Of a stretch of 64,000 nucleotides of DNA, positions 47,947 to 59,709 are shown piece after piece. The notes below the pieces were generated by a model. The model was not told the origin of the DNA. It was given only the letters and a program-made list of their open reading frames with translations, and searched no databases. Numbering within the stretch: position 1 is the first letter of the stretch; every line of letters starts with the position of its first letter. Origin of the DNA: Aphis gossypii (Eukaryota; Arthropoda; Insecta; Hemiptera; Aphididae); contig NC_065531.1 in assembly GCF_020184175.1 (NCBI RefSeq), positions 7,337,213-7,401,212 on the forward strand, written 5' to 3'. The translations under genes and the position numbers were made by a program.

Positions 47947-49199
47947 TTAAATTATTGGTTTGCAACATGTATCAGATAATCCAAATATACTAGTGATTAA
48001 ATTTAAACCACATTTTAAAACAAAGGTAATGGGATCATAATCGCAATTTGGTTCACCAATATTACTATAATCTTCTGTAGTAGTCTCAATCTGTTCTACA
48101 TCCGGAAACTTAGTCGTTACATCATATTTTGTCGCTTCTGTATTTGTGTTCTTTGGTTCATTTGAAGGCATTGTAGGTGGTTGAGGTATTGATGACACTG
48201 AAGGTATTGTTGGTACCTCCGGTATTGAAGATGTTGTCAAAGAAGGTAAAGACGGCATTGATGGCATAGAAGGCATTTCTGGCATAGAAGGCATTGCTGG
48301 CATAGAAGGCATTGCTGGCATAGAAGGCATTGCTGGCATGGAAGGCATTGATGGCATAGAAGGAATTGATGGCAGAGAAGGCATTGATGGCAGAGAAGGC
48401 ATTGATTGAACGGATCTTGTCACATCGTTATTGGTCGAAGGGCGATAAGTTCCTTCAGGGGGTTGTTCTTCAACGAGTTCAAGTGATCTTTTCACTTTGT
48501 TTGTAGAATCTTCATTCAAAATTTCTTGGTCTAATTCATTATAATGATCGTAATCAGCAGCTGGTTCTTCTTCATTTTGTATCAAAATGGTCATACTATT
48601 TGTTTCATTATCATCATTTACATCTTTGTAATAAGACCATAAAATATAAATATATCTACTAAAATATGCCATAACTGAAGAATTGTCTATGATGTTACTT
48701 TCAAAACAATTCTGATCATTTAATGAACATTTTGGTAAATCTGTTAATAAATTGTTTTTAATATTAAAACAATAAATTTTAATGTTAAATAGTTAAATAA
48801 TATACTAAAATTTATAATATTCGTATCGAATTTTTCAATTCGTTAGATCGTAGATAAATTTTATACTATTTTATTGAAATAATAATTAACAGTGGTAATA
48901 TTTTTCAAACAAATTACTTTTATTTCTTCTATTATAATTAAGTGGCTTATACTCGAATTACAGTTGACTGATGCGCAAAAAGTAATTTAGATAATAGGAT
49001 CAAACGACGGACGACAAAAGTGGTTAAAAATATCGTAAATAACAAACACAAATGTCTCCTTGGAGTAATATTAAAATGTGAATGCTTTTAAAATTATATG
49101 TAGTCACTATAGCTATTAGTACTTACCTACGCTTGAACTTGAACTTTGTTCGGGTCTCCCGATTACATTGGAAGAAGTAAACTTCGACATTTGACATAC
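47947..49199 (-). CDS. uncharacterised, probably secreted protein with Met-Pro-Ser/Ala tandem repeat (5'-incomplete)
   Basis: Two exons were found on the minus strand: 49199-49127 (acceptor ttacag, donor gtag|GTAAGT) and 48740-47947 (acceptor attaacag, stop at the low end), joined in phase 1. The frame also stays open through the acceptor at 49,199, and no signal-peptide exon was found upstream, so the true start is missing. The joined product has RPEQSSSSSVDLPKCSLNDQ, then CFESN, followed by an acidic region with a possible KVKR cleavage site. Next come about 27 tripeptides of MP(S/A)/LPS/IPS type, a Thr/Pro-rich linker, and a Cys-containing hydrophobic tail (FVLKCGLNLITSIFGLSDTCC). The N-terminal Cys pattern recalls the start of takeout/JHBP proteins, but the rest of that fold is absent. 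Function unknown; salivary or cuticular secretion is speculation. Confidence 0.55.
48253..48410 (-). repeat. coding 9/18-bp tandem repeat of the Met-Pro protein
   Basis: On the plus strand the unit ggcatagaaggcattgct recurs about eight to nine times with a few substitutions (gatggcaga, tctggcata). It always preserves the frame and encodes alternating MPS and MPA/MPE/LPS tripeptides. The uniform units suggest recent expansion by slippage or unequal exchange. Confidence 0.85.
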
Positions 49200-52100
49200 C
49201 TGTAATATACAAATTACAAAAAACTTTAATTTTTCTAATTAGAAATAGAATCAACTTTATTAAATTGGTTTCTCTCCATTTTAAATCAAGCTATAGTTGG
49301 TATATAATACAATGATTATCATTGTTCGATGAAATAATCTAAAGAAAAAAAACTAATCAAATTAAATCTATAAATTATAGTTAAAATAAAATATACATGG
49401 CTACTTAAACTTGACGTAAAAAAATATAATAATAAAAATAAATAAATTAAAGGTCTTATATCTATGCTTAATAATTATTAATCGTTTAATGATCATTGAT
49501 AAAGTTTTTTTTATATGTACTGTTTATTAAAAATATATATAGAAAGAGATGTTAGAAATAATAATAATATTTTTAATATTTTACATAACAAATTTAAATA
49601 GTGAGAAAGAATATAATTTGATCAATCATGTTTTAATTTATTTAATAAGTGAGTAAATTCACTAAAAGATACTGTGAATATAAAAGAATTCGATAATCTA
49701 TAAATGCATTGTAAAATGTGAGGAAACGACAATCAGGATTCGCTGAGAAAACCCTTGGCGTGTAATTGCGAATTTAAAGGACTCGCCAATCATGTGTCTC
49801 GCGGGAATTCATGACGAATTACGGATGTTATATATGTTTGAACAACGATTTGGAGAGCAATCGAAACGACGTAGCAAAATCGACAAAATGACGTTACAAT
49901 ATGGTCGGCAATTTAAAAATGCTTGTAGATAGCTACAATTAAAATCTAATGTCTTATAAAATTGACACACACGCATTTTCACTCGGAAAACAGTAAAACA
50001 AAAACGTCGGCTTAACGTAGGCGAAAATTGTATAACGAGAAATTGTTATGAGCTCCGTTAGATGTTTCTTATGGAAACGTCTTTGTAACAAGGTTGAAAT
50101 AAATTGACAGATTGAGAAAAAAACTTTGAAATTACAGGGCATTGTTTAATTCAATATGACTTAATGTCAACCTAAAGATTATATATCGATAGAAATCATA
50201 TAAATAAGGTTTATAGTTCATAAACAATTTTATCACTTTTACACTGCAGTATTTAAGTTAAACAAAACTATAAATGATTCTTAAAAAAATATCAAACATT
50301 AATTTAAAAAATAAATATATTATTGAGTTAAATATATTTAAATTATAAATGGCAAATGATGATTTAAATGTTCCATTTCATATTTTTTGTGGATTTTTAA
50401 AATATAGATATTTATATAAAATTCAAAACCAATTGTCTACGAATTATGACCACATAAATATTTCAAAGTAAATTTATTGCTTGATAATAATTATTGTTTC
50501 ATTAAAGTGCCTAAATTATATGTTGTAGGTACGCATGGAATGTGTAATTAAAACAATAATTGTTTTTATTTACTCAGTTTAAAATTGAAACATCTATTTT
50601 ACATAAATAAATAATAAAAATGGTATCGCTTCACTCAAAATCTAATAGGTACGTTTAATAACAATATATACACAGTATTATAATTTTTAATTAATTCAAT
50701 GATATTAATGGTTTTCTTATTGACAATATAAATAGCGAAAACTTAACGTTTTCATAAATTACTCTAATGAAAACTATACCGTAAAATCATATACTTATGT
50801 ATAGTCTAAAAATGAAAATGTTTTCTTAATTAAGTACTTAAACATTAAAAGTAATTTTATTTGTAAAATATTACTTAAACCTTTATAGAAGTCTAAGCAT
50901 ATAATATTAATAATAATAATGAAATACTTTCTAGTAAAGAGTACTTAATTTAATTTTATTATTATTAATATTGTTTCATGTAGAACCTAAATAACATTTA
51001 ATAATGATACTTGAAAATGATACTTACATAAAGGAAAATACAAATATATTGTATTACGATCATGATATTTTGTGAAGTGCACCATACACAAGAATGAATA
51101 ATGTGCTTTTGACTGCAAATCATAAAATTTAGATAAACCGCATAATATTATACTGACTTTAAGCTTCCTGTTTTTCTCTCTGATAAATATAATATTCAAG
51201 AGTATTTATGTGTGCTTGCGTGTATCTATTATGTGTATGTTTCTTTGTGTTATAATAATTTCATATTCAGGATTCAAAAATTGTTTCCTCTATTCAATAT
51301 GTACAAGTATCCATTATTCTAGGACGATTTACAAACAGATTAAAAATGTATCAAAATTGCATGTATAATAATAATAACAATAACAATGTGATTATATTAC
51401 ATTACGTTGTATTATAGTTTGTTAATCGGTGGAAAAAATGTCTTTGATGACCTTCCGATTGTAATTTTCATGATAGTCGTATTTCACTGCAATAACCTAT
51501 CATTAGAAGAAAAACTAGATTTATTACACTTTATGATTTAATATTGTAATTTATAAAACACAGTACTATATTATAATAGTAAGTTCTATGTATTTACAGA
51601 ACAATTTTGATAAAAATACATACTAATCTTTATGTATTTAACATATTTATCAATTATGAAATGACTAATGACTGTAATACTTATATTATAAAATATGTTT
51701 GAAAAAAATACTTATTACTTTTTTTTTTTTATGAAATGATTTACATTGTTTTTATTAAGTGCGTAGGTAGGTAGAGTAATATCATAAATTCATATTCTCT
51801 TGTTAAAAATAATAAAAACATTTATGTATAATGACTAATGACTAATGTGTTATATAGTAATGACATTGCGACTTATGATATTATTTATTTTATTTCAAAG
51901 TTTACTTTAATATCAATGGAGATTGAAAAGGCCATTAAATTTTTATACTTTTATGAGTTTAAATCTAGTTATTTGAACATTAATTCAAAATATAACCAGC
52001 ACAAAGTAGAAGTAGGTATGGAAAAAAATTACAATTGTAATACGCTAACTGAATGTATTAACATAAAATATTAATAATGAAATCATTTGGATTTAAAATG

Positions 52101-52617
52101 TAGGGTTAATTTAATATTTGTTTTTTAGGGCCAAAGTTTTTATATTTTAATTTTAAGAAAATGTTGTGTTTTTTTTAAACTTATTTTCCAAATTTTCAAA
52201 ATATGTTCAAGAAATTTTGACAAAACATTTCTCGTATATTTTTCGTACCATGTCGTAACCAATGTCGGAAAGTAAAGAGCAGAGGAGATGAATGAAACTC
52301 GTATATGTATACGAATATGTGTGTAATGCGTATAATGACTGATGAAGGACGTCTGACGCGTGACGGGTATTGTGACTGATAAGAAGCAATAAAACGAGGC
52401 ACCATATGATAAATGCATATTTAAAACGTAGTAACTTGACTCCGGAGGATATGCATCAATCAGGATAAAAACCATGGCACGTAAACCAACAAATCCTTTC
52501 TCCACGCGTTACATGCTTTGCAAGAGCATAAAAATATGATATTAAACGTACACGCCTGCAGTGTTCAATATTTGTAAAACGTTCATTTTCTTCGTATTTA
52601 ATAATATTACAGGTACC
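49200..52617. other. intergenic or intronic DNA upstream of the Met-Pro gene
   Basis: No exon could be placed. Two GC-richer patches stand out. One at 49,690-49,930 (ggcgtgtaattgcgaattta, gcgggaattc) has stops in every frame. The other at 52,240-52,560 has a minus-strand frame of 121 codons that is not convincing. The missing first exon of the Met-Pro gene should lie in this interval or beyond it. Confidence 0.3.
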
Positions 52618-52782
52618 ATGCACGATTCTGTGGAAAAATATCTGAAATCAAAAATGTTGGCGTTAAAAATGTCCGCTGGGAAGAACGGTTATAAATTATA
52701 CCAAGACAAGACGATACGTAAATATAGGAAAATTTCAACTTCTCCATCGTATGATTTGGAAATTAATCAGTATGACAACTAA
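52618..52782 (+). CDS. possible small gene or terminal exon, unrecognised basic protein
   Basis: The frame follows a good acceptor (aatattacag, ending 52,612) and starts at ATG 52,618, giving 54 residues. It is lysine- and tyrosine-rich with an ordered mix of charges (VEKYLKSKMLALKMS, KTIRKYRKISTSPSYD). The acceptor, stop and composition fit a last coding exon of a plus-strand gene whose earlier exons were not found. No domain is recognised. A chance frame remains quite possible. Confidence 0.25.
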   Translation: MHDSVEKYLKSKMLALKMSAGKNGYKLYQDKTIRKYRKISTSPSYDLEINQYDN

Positions 52783-53055
52783 ACTAAAGACATAATCAAA
52801 GATATTCAAAATTAGTTTTCTTTAATTTATATTTTGATATATTTTTAACAACACTTAAAATAATGAACATTTATAATATATATTTACACATGACAAACTG
52901 AGTATAAACAATATTACTAGCCTTACAGTATGGCCGTTGAGACTCGACTGACTTTTATACAATTAGTAATAACAGAGTACATCATAATCAGGTCCCCTTC
53001 CTTATCGACTAATAATATAATAGTATAATAATAATAATTATAATGATAATAATTA

Positions 53056-53083
53056 ATTGACATTAATTATAATTAATGTCAAT
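53056..53083. repeat. perfect 28 bp palindrome
   Basis: attgacattaatta followed at once by its exact reverse complement (taattaatgtcaat), with no spacer. It could extrude as a hairpin; no neighbouring gene gives it a role. Confidence 0.85.
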
Positions 53084-55339
53084 AAATCCTCTTAACTGTG
53101 CAGGATTACCCATAGAATACTTATATTAGAATTAGAAAAGTTATAGATAAACACAATATAGGTAAAAAATAAATTCGAAAAAATATGTTTGATAGTTAAA
53201 TTGAAAAAATATTTAAAAAAAAAAAATGCGTGAATTATGAAAATAATGAATATATTCTTAAATGTGTTTCTATTCTGTAAAAATTTGTTCCTCCTTAATT
53301 TTAGTAAATTAACACCATGATGTGCAATATTCGAATTCAGGTAGTCTTAGGATTTACATATATTATACTTGCATATAATATGTTATATGAACATGAGTAA
53401 GTACGGATAGAACGTAAAAAAATACCTAAACCATACGATGTATATATCAGGTATCTTCTTTTATTTTCGGCTATATAATAAAACCAATAGAATATTGTTT
53501 ATCGGATTATCTACAGTAAACGAAACCTTGTAGTAAGTACAGCTATACTTGATCGCCAAAAATATCGAAATTTTAAATTGATTGAATGCATATTTCAGTA
53601 CCACATATAATAAAAAATATTGTCTAGATAAAATATATTTTCATGCAAAAATCCAGTTAAGAAACTGAAATATTTTTAAATATTATTATTGTTTTTTACA
53701 TTTTTATGAGCAATAAACATCCAGATTCCAGATATATTATAGTTGAGTAGAGTATACTCCATAAGTCGAATTATATTATCGAATCGTGTTAAGATGATTG
53801 GTATAATATACATTTATCATGTATTACGTACATTATAATATGTAATTAAGAATTTTACTTGAAGGATATAGTATGCATAATATCAATCGAATATCTATAG
53901 TTTTATCTATGCTTATACAATTATCATACCAGAAGACAAAATCGTATGTCACTAAAATCGAACCACATATAATAGCGGGAAAACGTTATTTTATAACACT
54001 TAATAAAAAGTATATCTTTTTTTATTTTAATTAAAATGTCTATAGTTTCAATAGTTGCTAAATTTTTATGGTGTATTATATTATATTAACCATGACTTTT
54101 AATAAATTTTTTGATTTACCTAATTAAATTCTAATACATTTAACTGTTCTAAATTAAATTTCCAAATTAAATTATTATAAGATATATTTATATATATAAT
54201 ATACATTGAATTCATTTTATTTTTTATTATTATTTACTGTTTTTTTTTTTTTATATACATATAAAAACAAGGATTATTCACAATCCCGTTACTAGCGTAA
54301 TGACAACTACCGTTGATTATCATTGTTAAAATAGAATATGACGTATATAATTCAAACATACAAAAATATTTCTTATTGTACATCATTAAAAATAACCAAG
54401 ATATAAAACAATGCATGTTTGTTAACTGTCTACTCCAATACCTATCAAATATGAATGATGAGCCGCTTTTATTATACATTTTGTTTTTTCGAATATGTTA
54501 ACTTTTATAAACAATGCGTCATAGCTGTTCTGAATTAACACGGATCACTGTCATGGACGGTGCATGAACTGTGTGACCTAATGAAAATAATTGTAACAAT
54601 AGTTTTTAATTTTAGCTCAAACTATTACTGATTTTACGCACCTAACAAATGTCAACTTAAAAATATTAATGAAACTATATTTTATTTTTCGTCATAGGGG
54701 ACAGTTTACTTAAATAATCATAAATATTAAATACAAATAAAAATGGCATGGTAACGATGACATAAAGAATGCAACATTATTATGTACAAAAAAAATACTA
54801 AAACGTACATTCGAGTTAAAAAGTTTTGAATGTATTGACAATAGAATGATTATGTAATCACATAAAAAAAGTTGATATCAAATAAATTTGATTAGGCGCT
54901 GGGCGTCAAAATATGAACAAATGGTTCAATTACTTAGATATTTTTATAAACGTAGCAGCAGCTAATTTATGCTGATTAAATTCCTTTTTAGGAACATTTT
55001 TAAAAGTCTAAATAAATAAGCTGACAAGTAAAAATATTTAATGCTTGCGTATTTTTTTTTTTTTTTTTTTTTTTAATAGTATACTAGTATTTACACAGCC
55101 ACGCTCAGTATTCGTGTTTGATAAAAGGCGCAATTATTATTAGAAAAAAAAAATAATAATAAATAAAAAGAACAAAAAGTAGGTAGCTACTGTAAAGTTT
55201 GAGAGACACGTCAAATAAGAGAAATACTCAATACGAGTGTTTCAAACAGACGATTATTCCGCAAACAGAAAAAAATAAATAAATAAAACACATTTGAGCA
55301 CAATCAGTTGTGAGACTAACCAATAGTGAATAATTTTGT
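53084..55339. other. AT-rich intergenic DNA
   Basis: No gene seen. It contains T-runs at 54,241-54,252 and 55,054-55,074 and a short patch at 54,520-54,580 with a gtcatggacggtgcatg word. Confidence 0.4.
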
Positions 55340-55700
55340 TTGTATATGTTGTTATTGTTTTTGATGTTCTCGAAGAAGTTTATTTTTTATTTAACCCGAC
55401 CGACCTACGACTGAATAATACTAAATGTATTTATATATATATTGTACATGTATGTAGAGGTACTTTTCTCCCGTCGACGAACAGCGCCTACCTACTCTAC
55501 CGCGGGTTTGTGGGAAATCAAAAATTGCTATCGAATCAGACCGGATGATTTATTTTCATTGCGGGAACCGGGTGTCACGGCGACACCGTGTGTTTCTCAT
55601 CGATAACTCGCAAAATGCACAAAACTTGTCACGCATCGCTGACGACTGATCTCTTGTGTATACATTTACGTACGTGCATATACTAGACGTGGGATTTGTG
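55340..55700. promoter_or_regulatory. GC-richer island, candidate regulatory region
   Basis: CpG-containing words are dense at 55,395-55,700 (cccgaccgacctacgac, cccgtcgacgaacagcgcc, ctaccgcgggtttg). A 17-base hairpin is formed by ggtgtc (55,571-55,576) and gacacc (55,582-55,587). A 70-codon frame on the plus strand (55,336-55,548) crosses it without recognisable content. The composition resembles that of the island at 36.8 kb, so promoter or enhancer is the working guess. Confidence 0.25.
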
Positions 55701-58700
55701 AGAGTATTATTGCCGGATGTCCTAAAAGTATGCCGAATACTATATAATACTACCTATAACTAGTAGACAAAAATATTTCGTCTTCTTGCTGTCACTATGA
55801 TAGCAATTTATTCGTTCTTATGAAACCAAAGACTTTGTGACTTTATATACAGTGCCTTAACAGTTTTTCTGTTTATTGTTACTTTTATTGCGAGAAACAT
55901 TATAAAAGGATCTGAATTTATATTAAGTAATAATTTGTCTATTATGAAAATGCATTTGCATGGTAAACATTTTAAACATCATACTATTAAGGTTAATATT
56001 TTTTTTCATACAAGTATAATGCAATCGCAGTCAAGGCCAATTATGTATTTTTTCTATAATGATCATTTCTTCATTTCCTTTTTTACAAGGTGTGTTGTTG
56101 TGCATACCGCAAACGATCGTGTTGAAGATAAGTGGTTTAAAGTATTTTACTGGTTTTAAACCATAATCTGCAACTACAGATGAATTCTGTTATGAAAATT
56201 TTATTTTCGGTTCGTTAAGCAAATTTATGTTAGCAATAAATTGAAAAAAATATTTATAAATTAGTTTTTTGATAGTTCAATAATAATTTTCGTTGTTAAA
56301 ATCAATCCAATTGTTCACTAAAATATTTTCTATAAAACTCTTCTCCCGAAATAAAATATAAAATACCTTGTCTCTTTTTTACCTTTTAAAATAATAATAA
56401 TTCTGGAAATCATAGAGATGCTGAGGTACAAACATTAAAAACGTAATCATTTTATTTATGTAGACTAACATGTATTGTGAAAGAAATTTGGCAGCTTAAA
56501 TAAGTACCACGATAGAAACATAAATTAACAGCTCAACGAAGCACCGTTATAGATTTCCGACCTATGTATTGGAATTTCACCAACATAATATTTATTATTG
56601 TACACATTTATTTTACTAATACAGAACTATTGATATTATATTAGTATGCTGGTATCTCTTATAGCACGAATTTGAGTTGATTTGTAGGAAGATTAAGGTG
56701 TTAATTTTTATTGAACTCGATTTATAATTTCTAAAATAATAAATCGAATAGATATATTTCCATTTATCAAGAATAAATGCTTTTTTAATTAGATGATAGT
56801 TATTTTTTTTCAAACACTTTCCAATTTTAGTAATAATAAAAATATATTAACAATGTTTATCAAGCTAAGTATGTAATAATTAAAAATGAATGAGAAACTG
56901 GTATTTAAAAAATGTTTCATTATAACAATTTATACGTTTTTCCATTTAAATTCTCTTAATAAAAAACCTTCTTATATACGAATTATATATAATATTTTTT
57001 AATGAATATTTATTTTCTCTATTTATCAGACTTAATGTTTGGAACAAAGATCTAAAGTAGAAAATTAAATATTTTATTAGTTTTTAATGTTATAGTTTAA
57101 TATTCGTATACCAATATACTGTATTACTGGTTCTAAATTGCCTTTGAATGTTGTGATTTAAGTCTCGGTACTTTAAAATAATGATAATGAAAATACACTA
57201 CTTTCTTACTTTGATGTACACAAAACACAGTTCATTACATCCGATCCTTTAGTCTTTACAAATATTTTGTAGTGTATTATATAGGTAATATAGGTACACG
57301 ACTAAACAAAATACCATTAAAAATGACTTTATTATTATTAGAAAGCTAATTAATTAGTAATCAATGTTAAATTATCGAAATTGTATGATCTATATTCTAT
57401 CTAATCGTTTACACGCTGATTAAACTTTTATAATTAGTCAGAAATTAGAATAAATAATGTTTGGGGAGAGGAGTCATTAAACATTTTATTATACAAACAT
57501 CAATATTATAATTTAATCCGTATTATACCTACGTATATTTTAAACAAACAAAAATATTTTGATAAAAGTTATCAATTTATTAATAATAATATTAAAAGAA
57601 TTATTCTGAACTTATAATTTATGATAAAAAACGATAAATTTAGTTATTGTAATTACGTTTTTCATCAGTATTGTATTTATTTTCTAACGTTCTATAGCTA
57701 ATGAAAAGCTATTCTAGCTGTTTTTAATTATTTTAATCTACAAATAAATGTATCAACATCTATAGTTTAATTTAAAGTAATTTTGTATTTATTTTAGTTT
57801 ATTATTAGTTTAACGTTATATGTTGGTTAGTTTAAATTATTTATAAAAGGTAAATAACAATATAATATGATGATTTATTGTAGTATCTACAATTGTTATT
57901 ATTTCTAAAATATTTTTTATTTTTTTTAAATTTTATTTTAACTTAATTATAATTGTAAAACAACATTTACTAAAAAGTTTAATTTTTTTTAAATAATGAG
58001 TGGTGTAGATAATTAATTTGAAAAATTAAAAAAAAAACAATTGGTTGAATTTTAAAATTTAAAATTAATATTTCTTAGGACAAGTAATATATATATATGT
58101 ATTTCATAAATGCGATTATTTAAATTATTTTTTATGAAAAAGAAGAAGTTAACAGTTGGGCAATAAATAAATATATGAACTATATTGAATACAGAGATAG
58201 ACATCATTCTGTGTAATGTCAAATATCCTTTTGGTTGATATTGTATTTCACTCACATATACGCAATAGTACAAAAAGAAGTTCACGTACACAAAATAAAA
58301 TATCGGTTTGTAAAGAAGAATGTCTTTGACGATTTATAAGACTCGGGCTGACAGGACACAAACGAAATGAACAACTTAAAAAATTACTCGAGTGAATACA
58401 TGTGAATGTAAATTTATATTAGAAATACATTATCGTTATGTTCTAGTTGGTTTCACTGACTTGGCTGAACTAAAATATTCAAAATGCACATATTTATAAT
58501 TTACTTCAGTTTAATAGACATATAAATTATTCACAAAATTCAGATGTAATTGTCTAATATGTTTGTCAAAGAAATGTAAACGATGTTTGTCGGCTTTCAG
58601 TTAAGGTGAATTTATGAAGGAATTGTTATTGCAACAATAAGTATTTTATTATATAACACTTTTATTACTGACATTTTTCTTTGACGTTATACTTTGTATT

Positions 58701-59198
58701 TCTTAGGAACATTTCTTGAAACGACCATTAAAAAGTTTAGACAGATCGTTCAGCATTAACAGTACTGGTGTTTTGCAACGTATATTATGTACTGGAAATA
58801 ACTCACATTTTCATTATAGATTGTGGAAATACGAATTATTCAACCAAATGTTTTGTGTTCCAAATATTTTTTTTTTATAAGAAATCACATGGAAGGTTTC
58901 ACAAATGTGAATATTAAAACATATTCTCCTTTGATAGTTAAAAAGAAGTATATTTACTTAGAAAAAAACGAATAAGATATTATAAAATATTATATCGAAT
59001 AAAAAATATGACATACATCCCCGAAATAAAAGGTACTATATATTATCATTGATATCCGACCGTCAGCATTTATGGAAATGTAAACCGATATCACTCTCGT
59101 TCGTCGATCACTTACATGTATACATAGCATTCACTATATTATTATACAGTTGACATGCTAATTTTTTTCTCTAAAAGAGTCAATACCTCGCGTTGCAG
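55701..59198. other. AT-rich intergenic DNA
   Basis: No gene recognised. Several 60-80-codon open frames (55,935 plus; 56,616 and 58,052 minus) are typical chance frames of Ile/Tyr/Asn/Phe codons. Confidence 0.35.
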
Positions 59199-59335
59199 TA
59201 TCATTTTTATATTGTTTTCGCCTCATTGGCGTTTCTGCTCGCAATACGAGAGAACATTTTGCATCCAATTTCACCTTATTCAATAGACGCTTGTTTTAGT
59301 TTCTCTCGTTCATTTTTGCATATCAAACGACCTCT
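59199..59335 (+). CDS. possible exon between good splice sites, unrecognised
   Basis: 137 bases lie between an acceptor-like cgcgttgcag (ending 59,198) and a consensus donor ct|GTAAGT (59,336). One frame is open across it and encodes a hydrophobic start (YIVFASLAFLLAI) followed by Ser/Arg/Phe-rich sequence. The block is GC-richer than its flanks and lies in a patch (59,060-59,350) with many CG dinucleotides. It could be a 5' non-coding or signal-type exon. No partner exon was identified. Confidence 0.2.
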
Positions 59336-59709
59336 GTAAGTGTTGAAAAGTATCTTTTATTAATAATTTTAACCATTGCGCAGTAAACGATTAACGAGGA
59401 CAAGTCGCATAATTATTAAATGGGGTGCACACCCTCATGAATAGCATGGTGATGGCGAACTTGTTTATCATACAAATTATTAAGGATTCTCATCATCGTT
59501 AAAATCAATACATTTTAATTGATTTCTTACGTTGAATGCGTACAAATTACATTAATAATCATAAATCTAAAATATGATTATAACTTATATTTTCAGTTAG
59601 ATCACTCAATACCTACAACGGTTATAGTAAACCAGACGGGATTTGGCCACGCGGCCATTGATTTTTCTCCGGAATTGTCAAAATATTTTTTTTTTTTTGT
59701 ATTTTCTCA

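Noticed and set aside
47947..48672. Single-exon reading of the Met-Pro protein starting at the ATG at 48,672
   Set aside because: The frame is open upstream to a good acceptor at 48,740 and joins in phase to another exon, so this ATG is most likely internal.
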